NCBI RefSeq assembly: GCF_011745365.1 | Contig: NW_024468915.1 | Location: forward strand, 1,652,653-1,716,652 | Direction of reading: 5' to 3' | Length of the DNA: 64,000 nucleotides | From: Cryphonectria parasitica EP155 | Taxonomy: Eukaryota; Ascomycota; Sordariomycetes; Diaporthales; Cryphonectriaceae | Shown: piece after piece, positions 1 to 11,200 of the stretch | How positions within the stretch are numbered: position 1 is the first letter of the stretch | Layout: each line of letters starts with the position of its first letter | Made by a program: the position numbers and the translations under genes | The notes under the pieces: model-generated | Database searches by the model: none | Told to the model about the DNA's origin: nothing | The model's input: the letters and a program-made list of their open reading frames with translations, nothing else

Positions 1-46
1 TACTCGTCAGGCCCTATAGTACCATGTATACCATAGGGTGGCGTGC

Positions 47-82
<36 letters not shown>

Positions 83-614
83 GTTATTTCACTTTGCGAA
101 CAAAAATCCTTTTAAAATTTCTGACTGCAGGTTGAAAGTCGCCATCAAGATCGAAGAAGCTGTAAATAGCCACGCACGTAGACTCTGGTCTCGGGCGTGC
201 ACCGCCCCGTAATGTGGCAATGTTGATTTGCAGCCCGCGACGCTTTTGTCGTACGTCTGGCTTGCGCCAGTCACGCCCCTCGGGTAGTAAACAATGAGCT
301 GAAGTCACGTTTTGCCATCTTGCAGGAGCACTGTCAAGAGGGGTTGATTTGTCCGTCTCGTGGTGTCCAGGCCCAACTGTACACGACTCATTCGACCTCT
401 CGACTGAGGGGAATCTCTTGCACCACCAGGACGGCGCTCGACGAGAGGTGTCTCGGAGTTAGATCTGATCTGCATGCCTCGTTTTTTTGCTGTGTACTTG
501 CCGCCTCCGTCATGGCGCAGGCCAACCAGGGTTTGGACCGAGGAACGCGTGTTGTATATTTCCCCTTGTATTCTCGCGCTGGGCACGAGCCTTGACAGTT
601 GAGAATGCGGTTCT
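1..614. other. Left-edge intergenic stretch with TG microsatellite
   Basis: No convincing coding sequence is visible; the short open frames have no recognisable domain and overlap on both strands. The stretch starts with a (TG)n tract at about 49-80. The rest is the 3' flank of the leftward HPM1 gene. Confidence 0.6.
49..80. repeat. (TG)16 dinucleotide microsatellite
   Basis: Uninterrupted alternation of T and G over about 32 bases, followed by a short G run. Such tracts are usually polymorphic in length. Confidence 0.9.
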
Positions 615-1866
615 TCAGGGCAGACTGCACCTCACAACGCCTCGCCGCACGCCCTCGGTCTCCTCCCTCACCATGCCGACGGCCACCCCGAGCTTTTGGA
701 TCTTGTCTACAAAATCATCGAGGGAGCCACCCACGCCGAAGTAAAGCCTCTTGGCGGCAACGATGGCGTTGGCCTGCCGATCCGGATGGCTGTCGTGCTC
801 TCTCTGTAGGATAGACAGAAGCGTCTCCGTGAAGGAGTTGAGTGCAAAGGGTGAGTAGATCGTTTCGGCGCCTAGAACTAGAGTTTGACCTGTGGCATGG
901 CCGCTTGGTACTGCCGAGGAGCCACCGTACAGCAAGTCGACGAACTCCGAAGACCAGCCTCCTGAGACGAAGGAGAGGGTGATGCCGGACGAAGCGAGGA
1001 ACCTTGTAAAGGAGCCGACGACGTGCTCGTTGATCTCAAGCTCGCCCTCAATGGAAGTGAGGGCGGCCTGCAGAACCTCATCATGTGACTGTTGATGGAG
1101 GGCCCAGGCGAGCAGGAAGTTTGGCATCGTGACAAGTCGGAGGACGGAGGGGTTGTAGTCGGCCAACGTAAGGCACAAGGGATCCAGCTCCTTCGATGCC
1201 TCCCGTACTTGGACCCTCTCTGCAATGGCCCACTGGAAAAGAGCAAGTGAGGGCAGAGCCGTGCCGCACCCAAGCTTTTCAAGGCACACCCGATCAGCTT
1301 TGACATTCAATTGGACGGATTGCGACGCCATACGACTCGCAAGAGCTCAAGGGAGGTGTGTGTGCGCGTGCGTGTAGGTGTGTGCTCGGATTCTGTCCAC
1401 TCACCTCGATGACTCTGGAGGGCCCTTCGGTAAGTGACCGGGAGAAACCCTCAGCCGCCAGGACCTTGACGAGGTCGACGCTGCTCTCCCAGCTCTTGAA
1501 GCCTCCCTCATAGATGCCCGTCTTGACATCGTGGTTGCCTAGCCCGGGCTCAACCTCTTCGCTACAGTTCTCGCCATCATCCTCGGCCATCAGTTGGACC
1601 CTAACATCCCAAAGCTCGCGCCGCGGGATCTGGACCATTGCCCTGCCGTCCAGATCCACCTCCAAGAGGCTGTAGGCGATCTTGGACGGCAGAGCCGCCA
1701 GCATCTGGCTCAGGTCATGGGTGGTCGGGGGCAGCTGAGGTTTTCCCTGCACAGGAAAGGCGCTGGCAGCTGACGGGGCGTGAGCCGCCCCTAAAGGAAG
1801 GCTGTCCTGTGGCGGGGCGGGTTCAGCTTCTATGTCGTCACCAGAGAAAGAGAACGAGAAAGACAT
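615..1866 (-). CDS. HPM1: Protein-histidine N-methyltransferase (Hpm1/METTL18-type)
   Basis: Two exons: 1866-1405 and 1274-615. The 129-nt intron has donor GTGAGT and acceptor AAAAG; the join is in phase 0 and rebuilds the SAM-binding motif I (VIE then LGCGTALPSL) at residues 152-163. The protein is 373 residues. It starts with the low-complexity MSFSFSFSG typical of fungal Hpm1, and the ESSVDLVKVL stretch just before motif I also fits the family. Known Hpm1 methylates a histidine of ribosomal protein uL3 and affects 60S maturation; that role is inferred here from homology. It is a class I (seven-beta-strand) methyltransferase, probably cytosolic or nuclear. A neighbouring METTL21-like lysine methyltransferase family is the main alternative, but the N-terminus favours Hpm1. 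Confidence 0.85.
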
Positions 1867-3901
1867 TTTACTTCGAGAGGCGAAGAGAGGTCTGGTCTTG
1901 ATGAGCAGGACGGTTAAGGCCGGCCTGTTCTGTCTAGTGACCAGTCAGCATCAAGAATTGCCTACCAACAACAACAACAAAAAAAAAAAGGTCTGTGCTG
2001 TTGGGGTTACCTAAACAAGCGGCCTGCCAGCTAACTAAGAGGGAGAATGCCACAGCATGTACGAGTAGGTTAGTGAGAGTTACGGGCCGCTGTGGTGGGC
2101 GGATCAGCCGGGACCAGTGGGCAGTGAAGCACCACTGGACAGGGGGCTTCCGCCTTCTATTGGCCAGCTGCAGGTTGCTGGTGCATAGTGAATGCATGCT
2201 GGGCTGCAGATGCGACAGTAGATCGCGAACTCACCAACTGCATCCTCTCCACACAACACTACACTCGTAACGTTCGATGCCACTATTGACCACCACGATG
2301 GGCATCTCGCAGATTCGCATCAAGTCTTTCGCGGCTGACAGGCCATGACAGAGGTGCTTGGATGAACTTTTTCTTTCTCTCTTTCTTTTTTCTTTTTTTC
2401 TTTTTCTTCTTTTCTTCCTAACCACTGGTTCACCATGAGATAGGAGGCTTTTGCGGATCGAGAGGTCAATAATTGGCTACCCGCCCCCTCTCTTTCAAGG
2501 TTGGAAATGGCTTGGGGGAGAGTGATGGCCTTTTGGTTTTGCTTCCTTCCCTTCTTGATGAAGGACACAACTCTCCACCACTGCACTCCACGACGATCAA
2601 GCTGGAAACCAGCAGCCGAGCCTAGTGGACCCAGACAAGCAGGAAGATCCAAGCACGTCTATCGCCTCCATCCCGGCCGGCTCTCCGTCTGGGCCATGGG
2701 GCACTGTCTTTTCATTCGCCAGTTCACCGCCCAACCGGGAAGGGCTGAGCCTTGTGATAGGACGGTATACGACCTACCTCGGACCAACCTCAACTTCAAG
2801 GCTCTACCACGCGGGGCAAATCCCACCTCAACTTCTACCTCCCCAATTGCAATTGCTTGCGAGTACGAGCCGACTGTTCATCGGCCCCTTATGCATTTGG
2901 CTTCTGAGTGCGCATCTGGCATCGCATCCAGGTGGACAGGCCTGCGAATCCTCTCGATCGAGCGCCCTCCTCCTCCTCGAGTTTTCGTTCGAGACGCTCT
3001 CTCTCTCTCTTCCAACCCTCTTTCTCCAAGTAAACCCCTCCTGTAGAGCTAAGGCAGCCTTGACGGATAGTCTCCTTCCTTGCTAGTGGATCACAGGCAT
3101 TGCCCCCCCCCCCCCTTCTTTCTTTGAGAGATTCCAAGTGGACCTTTCCGTTTTCTATGTCTGATACGCTATTTGGTGAGATGGGTAGACCCAGTCTTGT
3201 CTCCTGGGCCGGCGCCGTCGGTCTGGCTGCGTGGCTAGCATGACATGGCACAAGCCGTGAGATATCTCTTTCTCGCGCGCACCTCAGCAGTATATTGCAT
3301 TGCGAAGAGGGGGGATGAATCGCGCGACTGGCCCTCACCCATGGCCACGCCTGCGTAAACCAGCCAACAGCGTTGTGGAGTTTTTGCCAATACGTTTCTC
3401 ATGTTGCTTTCCGACCCCGAACCTTGCGCAGGAAGATGTCCTTTTGATATCTTACTTTGAATCCTCCTCCTCCTCCTCCTCCTCCTCGTTGTTGTTGTTG
3501 GATGATCATTTAGGTTCACCTGTCTCGTGGAAGTTCATGATCGGCTATATGTTGCCCTTAATAAGAGTGACCAGTACCTCGTGTTCTTGATAAGACATCT
3601 CCTTCTTCATCCACCACCACCACCACCTCCTTACTTCCCTTTTGGTTCATCGGACCGACGGCACAATCCTCCTTGTATTGGCGGGGACTCATTTCGAGTG
3701 AATATCGCTGTATGATTTCTGCCGAGGTACTGTAATCGACACACACCCTGAGAGTCACTTGTTGGCGTTGCAAACACTTAAACCGTACACTGGTCTTCCT
3801 CCGCCTTGTCACTGCATAGACATTAGTTTGTGCCTTCTCTATATAAAGGGCGAGACATCGCCTTGGACCAGTCTTCTTTCTTCCTTCTCACACCATCCAC
3901 A
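1867..3901. other. Intergenic region between HPM1 and the monooxygenase
   Basis: Divergent promoter region of about 2 kb. It contains a pyrimidine-rich tract near 2365-2420, a 13-C homopolymer at 3103-3115, a (TCC)n tract at 3462-3487 followed by (GTT)n to 3499, and a TATA box near the right end. A 181-codon open frame at 2501-3046 (+) has no family resemblance and is opposed by equally long frames, so I treat it as non-coding. Confidence 0.6.
3840..3847 (+). promoter_or_regulatory. TATA box of the flavin monooxygenase gene
   Basis: TATATAAA sits 55-62 bases upstream of the chosen ATG at 3902, a normal spacing for a short fungal leader. It supports 3902 rather than the in-frame upstream ATG at 3830 as the start. 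Confidence 0.6.
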
Positions 3902-5964
3902 ATGGGCGACGCCTTTCAGCACGACCTCCTGGAACACGACGACGACTACACATCTAGCATGAGTATGCACACTCCATCCACCAAGGGCGACTGCAGCCAT
4001 CCAGCCTATACTGTCGAGGAGCAGCCACTCGGCACGCCTAAACATCTACGCATCGTCTGCATCGGCGCCGGCATCTCTGGTATCAACCTGCTGCGCACCC
4101 TATGGCTCAACCTCCAAAGCTACGAGGCTGTGGTCTACGAAAAGAACGACGACGTGGGCGGCACCTGGTTCGAAAACTCTTATCCAGGCTGCAAATGCGA
4201 CATTCCCAGCCACTGTTACCAATACTCGTGGCGGCAAAAGAAGGATTGGACTTGTTTCTTCGCGCCTAGCGAGGAGATCAAGGACTACTTGTGCCAGGCA
4301 TGTAAGGACGAAGGCCTGGTGGACTCGATCAAGCTGTCACACCAGGTCGTCGCGGCTCGCTGGGATGAACCGTCGGGGCTGTGGAATCTCAGGATTAGGA
4401 ATCTGAAGACGGGTGATCAGTTCGACGATACAGCGAACTTTTTGATAAATGCCTGTGGCATATTAAAGTGAGTGTCTTCTTGCCTATCTCTGGTACAGAA
4501 ACACCAACAGGAGGAGTTTTATATGCTGACTGAGGACATAGTAACTGGAAGTGGCCAGAGGTCGAGGGTCTGCATGACTACCAAGGATCATTGATACATA
4601 CAGCTGCCTGGCCCAAAGATTTTGACTATCAGGGCAAGACAGTGGCTGTCATTGGTAACGGCGCTTCGGGTGTTCAAGTGCTGCCTGCAATACAACCAGG
4701 TCAGCCATACACACACTCTCTTCCTCTCTTTCATACAATAATCGAGATGCAGCCAGACTAATACGAGATATTATAGGCACGAAGAAACTCTATCATATCG
4801 TACGCACACCGACATGGATCCCCCCGCCATGGCGTCAGGCACAGATTGCAGCTGGTCGGGGACAGATGCTGAAGGAGATCGCCGTGGACGAGAAGGAGAA
4901 CTTTACGCCAGAGCAGCTCCAGAGATTCCAGGATGATGAGGAGCTCTACCGCAAATTTGTGAAGTCCATTGAGAAGGATACTGGAAGCAATTTCGCCATG
5001 GTAAGGCTTCTCACCCTGCCGTCTGCTTGAGAATCTTTTGTTTCTAACAGGATGCCGACAGTTTGTCAAAGACAGCCCCATACAGGCTTTTGCCACCGCA
5101 AAGACGAGAGAGTACATGACGTACATGCTTGGCGGCGACGAGAGACTGTGCAAGATGCTCATCCCAACCTTCCCGATCGGTACTCGACGTGTGACTCCCG
5201 CGCCAGGATACCTGGAGGCCCTGAGGAAAGAGAATGTCGAGGTGGTCAGCGGCAACATCAAGAGATTCGTGGCCGACGGCATCGAGATGGACTCTGGCGA
5301 CGTGCTCAAAGTCGACGCAATCGTCTGCGCCACGGGCTTCGACCTGTCATTCTGCCCTCGGTTCCCTGTCGTCGGGCGCGAGGGTAATCTCCAGGACATA
5401 TGGAGGAACACCACCCCCAAGGCATACATGTCGGTTGCCGTTCAGGGGATGCCGAATTACTTTAGTAAGTTCCTACCATCACTTAACTCCGCTCCGGATG
5501 ATGTGTCAGCTGACCTTGCCACCTACCTAACAGCATTCCTCGGCCCCAACGGCCCCATAGCCCACGGCTCCGTCTTCACGCTCAGCGAACACATTGCCAA
5601 GTATATCACGCGCATTCTGAAAAAGGTCCAGACAGAACACATCCGTTCGCTCGCGCCCTTACCGCAAGCCGTCGATGACTACAACGAGCACATTGCCCAC
5701 TTCATGCCTCGGATGGCCTGGGCCGCGCCGGGCAGGTCGTGGTTTAAGATGGGCAAGGAGCAAGGCCCCGTCGTCGCGCTGCACCCCGGCAGCCGTGTGC
5801 ACTTCTTCCACATGCTGGAGACGCTGAGGGCGGAGGACTTCGAGTACGTGTTGGATGCGGAAAGACAGAACCGGTTTGGGTACCTGGGTAACGGTTTTTC
5901 GGTGAGGGAGCTGGAGGAGAGCTGGGACCCAAGCTGGTATCTGGAAGAACCGGCCACGGTCTGA
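3902..5964 (+). CDS. FAD-dependent Baeyer-Villiger-type monooxygenase
   Basis: Five exons give 593 residues: 3902-4467, 4542-4699, 4777-5000, 5062-5464 and 5534-5964; each junction keeps frame. The FAD-binding Rossmann motif GAGISG is at residues 55-60, followed by GGTWFENSYPGCKCD typical of group I monooxygenases. The NADPH Rossmann motif GNGASG is at 227-232. The Baeyer-Villiger fingerprint FxGxxxHxxxW is present at 202-212, but with Tyr in place of Phe. The family uses FAD and NADPH to insert one oxygen into ketones or related substrates; the substrate cannot be read from sequence. No polyketide synthase, NRPS, P450 or regulator lies nearby, so a stand-alone catabolic or detoxifying role is as likely as a biosynthetic one. 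The last intron (69 nt) is a multiple of three without stops, so its retention would keep the frame. Confidence 0.88.
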
Positions 5965-6439
5965 GAGACACAAGGGTGATGGCTGATCCTTGCCCTCGTG
6001 CGTTATACGTTGGGTGATTCTTGGTTTTTATGGCATTGGTGGTAACTGGCTGGCTCTGAGCACGCTGCTGGCTGGATGAATCACAACCAGCAGGGATAAC
6101 ACGGAGAGGACAGATTAATATTGCCTGTCCATTCTTGGGGCAAAGTGGGCCTGCGACTGATAGAACAAGTTCCTTGAGGAGGTCAACTTTATACATGATA
6201 ATAGAACAAATTATCGTACTTTTACCTTGCTTGCTAAGACAGGAGGTGGTTACAAGGTGTCAACGGCCCCATGAATGAAAGGCACAGCGCAAAAGGCACA
6301 AGGAACCGCTTTAATCCCAGGGTGGGCTTGCTCGCTCTGGGCCAAATTTTGTTCTAAGACACATGTTTGAGCGTGCTTGGTCCATATTGACCTGCCTGTG
6401 ATAGACGTGCATTCAGCTGCTCCTGTTCACTGCAGGACA
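5965..6439. other. Tail-to-tail spacer
   Basis: Region between the stop of the monooxygenase and the stop of the leftward SDHAF3 gene; 3' untranslated and terminator sequence only. No further coding or RNA feature seen. Confidence 0.6.
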
Positions 6440-7124
6440 TCATGATACCGAGTCCTCCGGGTCACCGCCACCCTCCCGCTGCTTTTTGATGGCCTGCATC
6501 AACTCGTACAGCTGCCCTATCTGCTGGTCTGTCACGGAACGTCAGTTACAGCCTTTGAATTCCTGGTTTACCTCCCACCAGGAATGTACTTTCACCAGAC
6601 GCAATGACGGTGGGAGATTCAAAGGTTGGGCGAATAGACATACCATTCATCTTCTCGATCTTCCCGGGATCTAGCTTGTCACCCACCCACGAGTCTCCCT
6701 CAATCTTCTGTGCATACAGCTGCCACTCTGTCAAGAACCCAATCTAGATTTTGTGGCAGCCGTCCCAATAATTGATCAGTCGCAATGTCCTCCTCATTTC
6801 CTTTCCCTCATTGCTCTCCATCCCTGCCCCTTCTTTCCACATCCTCATCGCCAGAACATGAAGGAAAAAGAAGAAAAAAAGGGGGTTCCAACGTACTAGA
6901 TGGGCTGGGTTGTCTACCTCCCTGTGAGCCCTGAACTCGGCCTTGACATACTCATCGCCCAGCAACCTCATCTGCCGCGGGAGATGTCTCCTGTGCGCCC
7001 GCAGCAGACGCCGGTACAGAGGTATCGGCGGCAACAGGGCCAGGGGCTCAGGTCTCAAGCCGCCGGCGCCGCCGCGCGTGGCGGATGTTGCTGAGGCCAG
7101 GAGGCGGCGGGTCGTTGCTTGCAT
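6440..7124 (-). CDS. SDHAF3: Succinate dehydrogenase assembly factor 3 (Acn9/Sdh7, LYR protein)
   Basis: Three exons: 7124-6897, 6743-6644 and 6528-6440, giving 138 residues. The first 30 or so residues are basic and hydroxylated with no acids until E26, as in a mitochondrial presequence. The LYR tripeptide is at residues 36-38. The family signature follows: [18 protein letters not shown], then after the first intron [11 protein letters not shown], and in the last exon [10 protein letters not shown]. Donors are GTACGT and GTATGT; acceptors are CTAG and ACAG. Acn9-family proteins act in the mitochondrial matrix to help mature the iron-sulphur subunit Sdh2 of complex II and are needed for growth on acetate or during gluconeogenesis. 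An in-frame ATG 13 codons upstream exists, but the chosen start gives the better presequence. Confidence 0.9.
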
Positions 7125-8257
7125 GATGTATGCTTCTGAGACCTTGTGATGAGAACAGGACAAATGAAAGAAACAGGTTGGTGGAGAAGAAGGGGTGAAA
7201 GGGGGGGAGGAAAGGAGAGGGAAGGGAATCCCCAGACAGGTGAAGACTGTGGAGCACGTCTAGACAACTCGTGGCGTTTTTGATGGTGGAGTGTGACAGA
7301 GAATTGAGGTTTGGTGATATGTGAGGCTTTGTTGCCTAGGCGAGGACGGAGGAGAGGAGCGGGTGCCTGGTGGTGGAGTGAAGGCCTCATACAGTTCGGA
7401 GACAGTGCGTGGACAGGACATTTTTTTCGGCACGTTAGCGCCCCCAAGGAGCATGCACGCCCAGTTTGTCGGCAGGTACTCGCGCGCCGTTCTGCTTGGA
7501 GAAACTTGTCGGTCCGTGCCGAGAAGACCAAGCCGCCCTGTCTCTCCGTCTCCTTTCTCTCTGTGTCTTTCACTTCAAAGACACGTGCCACCATAACCAC
7601 GGCAGTTTTCATTACTGCTCTTTTCATATATGAGAGGAAAATGTTGTCGATCAATCTCCCGCTATGCAGACAGCCTCAACTCGTCAAGGACAAGCATGGT
7701 GGGAGGGAAAGCATGACTAACAACAATATTGAGCCTTGATATGTCAAATTGGTAGGCATCAGAATTCAGACGAGCTCGTCAGTCACACACCGAAACGAGA
7801 TCACGGTCAAAGCAGCTGCCCAGGCCTGATGGTCAGCTTGAAAGAGCCCTCTGTTTGGGGGAGGTGGGGGGCTGTGCCCTCTCTCATCCGGACTGCGCCA
7901 CCAAGGATCCTTACACCAACATTTCAGGTCAGTTTTCTCATTGGGAGACGAAAGATATGCACTTTGATGCGGTTGGATGTCTTTCTGGACGGGGACAGGC
8001 TACATGCAGCGGCAGGGTGGATGCTGTGAACCCTCACCAGGGTGTCGGCCGAAGGTCGATCGTTCCGATGGGTCCTCTGCGGCACCTGCATGTACATAAG
8101 CGCCCTGCATGGCCGGCCCCAACATGAACTGTCTGGCGGAGGCAAAAAGCTCCTTGGTCTCTCCATCTTGATATCTTCGGCCTGCTGTTATCATATGGAT
8201 TCTTTTGTCTAGTGATTCTGCCTTTTTTTGCTGCTGGTGGTTGTGGCTTCTTTGACG
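7125..8257. other. Intergenic region between SDHAF3 and the NLR gene
   Basis: Divergent promoter region, 1.1 kb. Open frames of up to 199 codons on the minus strand (7055-7654) continue the SDHAF3 upstream region in another frame and show no domain. I see no gene or RNA here. Confidence 0.55.
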
Positions 8258-11200
8258 ATGTCGTTCTCGGATGAGAAGGAACCCGTAAATCTCCTCGCCT
8301 TGGGTATGTCTCCCTATCCATCTCATCTCGGATTGGCTTTGACTAAATGCCGATGTATGCCAAACATCTCAGGCTGCTAACATGGGACAGACGGCGGTGG
8401 GATCAGGGGAGTCTCGGAGCTCATCATACTTGATGAGCTGATGAAGCAGATACAAATCAGAGGAAATCTCGCTCGGGTGCCGAGGCCGTGCGTCTACTTC
8501 CATCTAATGGGTGGCACCAGCACCGGAGGGTCAGTTTGCCATGCTGCATTCTTCGCTTCGTATCTGACAGTTTTGGTTCAGTCTGGTCGCCATCATGCTC
8601 GGACGCCTAGAGATGAGCACCGAAGAGGCTCTGTCTGCATATGATAAGTTTGCACAGGAGATCTTCTCCAAGAAGAACAGGAACATGTTGAACCCGGCTG
8701 AAAAATATGGAGCCGTGGCTCTCGAGCAAACGGTGCAGAAACTTGTCCATGACTGTCAGAAGGGCCCTTCCATGAGAGACTGCCGCCCGTATACGGCAAA
8801 AGGGAGGGCCTTTGTCTGCACAATGCCGCAGCACGATCGAAACGCGACGGTACGCCTTCGGACTTATGATGTTGAGGGCGACAAGTTCTCCAAGTGTCAG
8901 ATTTATCAGGCCGCGCGGGCAACAACGGCAGCATCTACCTTTTTCAAACCTATGCCTATTCAGAACGATCAGGGCGTGGTGACAAACTTTGTTGACGCTG
9001 CACTAGGCCGTAATAACCCAGTCGGCATCTTGCTGGAAGAGGCTGGGTCTCTTTTTGGCACGCGGCGCCGGCTCGGGTGCGTCGTCAGCCTGGGGACTGG
9101 GTCTCGAAAGACAGAGCTTGCAAAGGGCAAATCAAAGGCCAAGCAGCTCGTGAGCCTGCTCAGTGTTTTGAAAGAGATCAGCACTGATACACAGAGGGAT
9201 CACGAACGGATGTTGAGCATGCTCAAAGACTTCCCAGATACCTACTTCCGGTTGAACGTCGATGGGTATGTACCACCCGCATATAAGCAAGCCTCTCTGT
9301 TGGTATTCGCGGGCCCCATGAGCTAATCATTTGATCCAAGAGGTGCCGAAAAGATCAGTCTCGATGACTGGGGAAAGATTGGCCTTCTGAAGGAGAGGAC
9401 GAGGAAGTACCTCCAGGACAAGGCGGTGGCGGACTGCATCGATAAGCTGGCCAAAGCGTTGTTGCGAGGTACTTCCCACGGCCTGACTCTTGCGCACTTG
9501 GGTAGGTATTTTTATTATATTTAAGAATAAGTGGATATGGAACTTCGTCTCTAAGAACTTTTTAGGGGGCCTCGACAAGGACGTCATCATTCGGGATACG
9601 CAAAAGGCCAAGCCAAGAGGGAGGGCGAGTACAATATTCACCGGGCGAGCCACCATCCTGAAAACCCTACGCGAGCATTTCAATCGACAAGACTCCGGCG
9701 ATGTCTCTCGGAGAGAATTCCAATTGTGGGGAATGGGCGGAGTTGGAAAGACTCAGATCGCTCTCAAGTTTTCTGAAGAGTTTGAGAGAAATGAGTGCGT
9801 ATAAGGTCGCCCCAGAAAATGCCTCTAGCGAGGAACTGACAATGTGAAGCTATAAAATACTATGGATCGACGCAACAGACGTTTACACTATCGAGCAAAG
9901 CTATCTTCGCATCGTGGAAAAGGATCTTCAACCCGAAAATCGGGGAGACGGGGCGATCACCAGGCTATTGGGAAAGCTAGAAGCGAGTGACAAATGGCTG
10001 CTTGTGTTCGACAATGCGCCTGAGAGGGGCCTTGGCCCTTGGATCCCGGACGGAAATAGTGGGAATATCATCTACACTACTCGCCTGAAACACCTCGAGC
10101 GACGACTTGCACCAAACTGCGTATCTTACGTCGACCAGATGGACGTTGCAGATGGCTTGACACTCCTTCTCCGGTCGGCACGAATGGACGAGGGCGAGAA
10201 GCAATACAGAGACCTTGCCAGACCTGTTGCGAAAGAGCTTGGGTACCTCCCTTTGGCACTTGATCAAGCTGGTGCCTGTAAGCTGACTATTCCTTGTTCG
10301 AAGTCTTCTTGCACAACACCTATTTTCTCTTTCTTTCCTTCTTTCTCTCGTCCTTCTCCTCTTCCTCCATTTTTTTCTGTCCCCAGGGAATTACTGACAT
10401 CATGCTTGCCAGACATACACATGGCCCCATGTCCACTTGAGCGCTTCCTGGAGAAGTTCAATAACGAGAAGGATGCATTGCTAAGCAACCCGATGTTCAG
10501 GGGTGAAGACAACATTCGTAACTTGCCTATCTATGCGACTTTCAATATCTCTTGGGACGCTATCAAGGCATATGCGGACAAGAGGAAGGATGTCGAACGG
10601 GCGACGGAAGCACTGAATGCCCTCCAGCTGCTCAACTTACTGTGCTTCTACCACAACGAGGGGTTTATCGCCCAAATGTTCGGATATGCCGCCAAGAACA
10701 GGGCCGTGTACGACCTGACCTCTGCGCACCCTCTCGAAGCAGAAGGAATCTCACTCGAGCACCTCATACACATGAGCTACACAGAGGACTTTGATATGCC
10801 CGGCAACGAGTGGAACCGTGGTGGTTTCGACATGGGCATCAGGTTCTTGGAGGAGTTCTCCCTTCTCAAACATGACTACCGCAACTTGCACACCAACATG
10901 CACATCCTAGTACACGAGTGGGCGCGGAGACGTCTGACACCGGGACAAAGAGCCGAATGGGGAGGAGCAGCTAGACGCATCCTCCTAGACTCGTTCAACT
11001 TTGAATCCTTGGGCTCCTCTATTGCTCATCGTCGTGAGATGGTTGTGCATCTCGATGCATGTGTCAGGTTCGTTGATCCTGACAACCAGAAAGTTGACCT
11101 CGAACCGGAGTATCACTTCAATATTGCCAATATATATGAAGCCGCCAACCGGTTCGAAGATGCCAGGCTAGCACGTGAGAAGTCGACTTTCTTCGCCCTC

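Noticed and set aside
2501..3046. 181-codon open frame (+) between HPM1 and the monooxygenase
   Set aside because: No domain, irregular composition, and comparable frames on the opposite strand; reads as non-coding low-complexity DNA.
3902..7124. Secondary-metabolite gene cluster around the monooxygenase
   Set aside because: Neighbours are HPM1 and SDHAF3; no backbone enzyme, P450, regulator or transporter adjacent.
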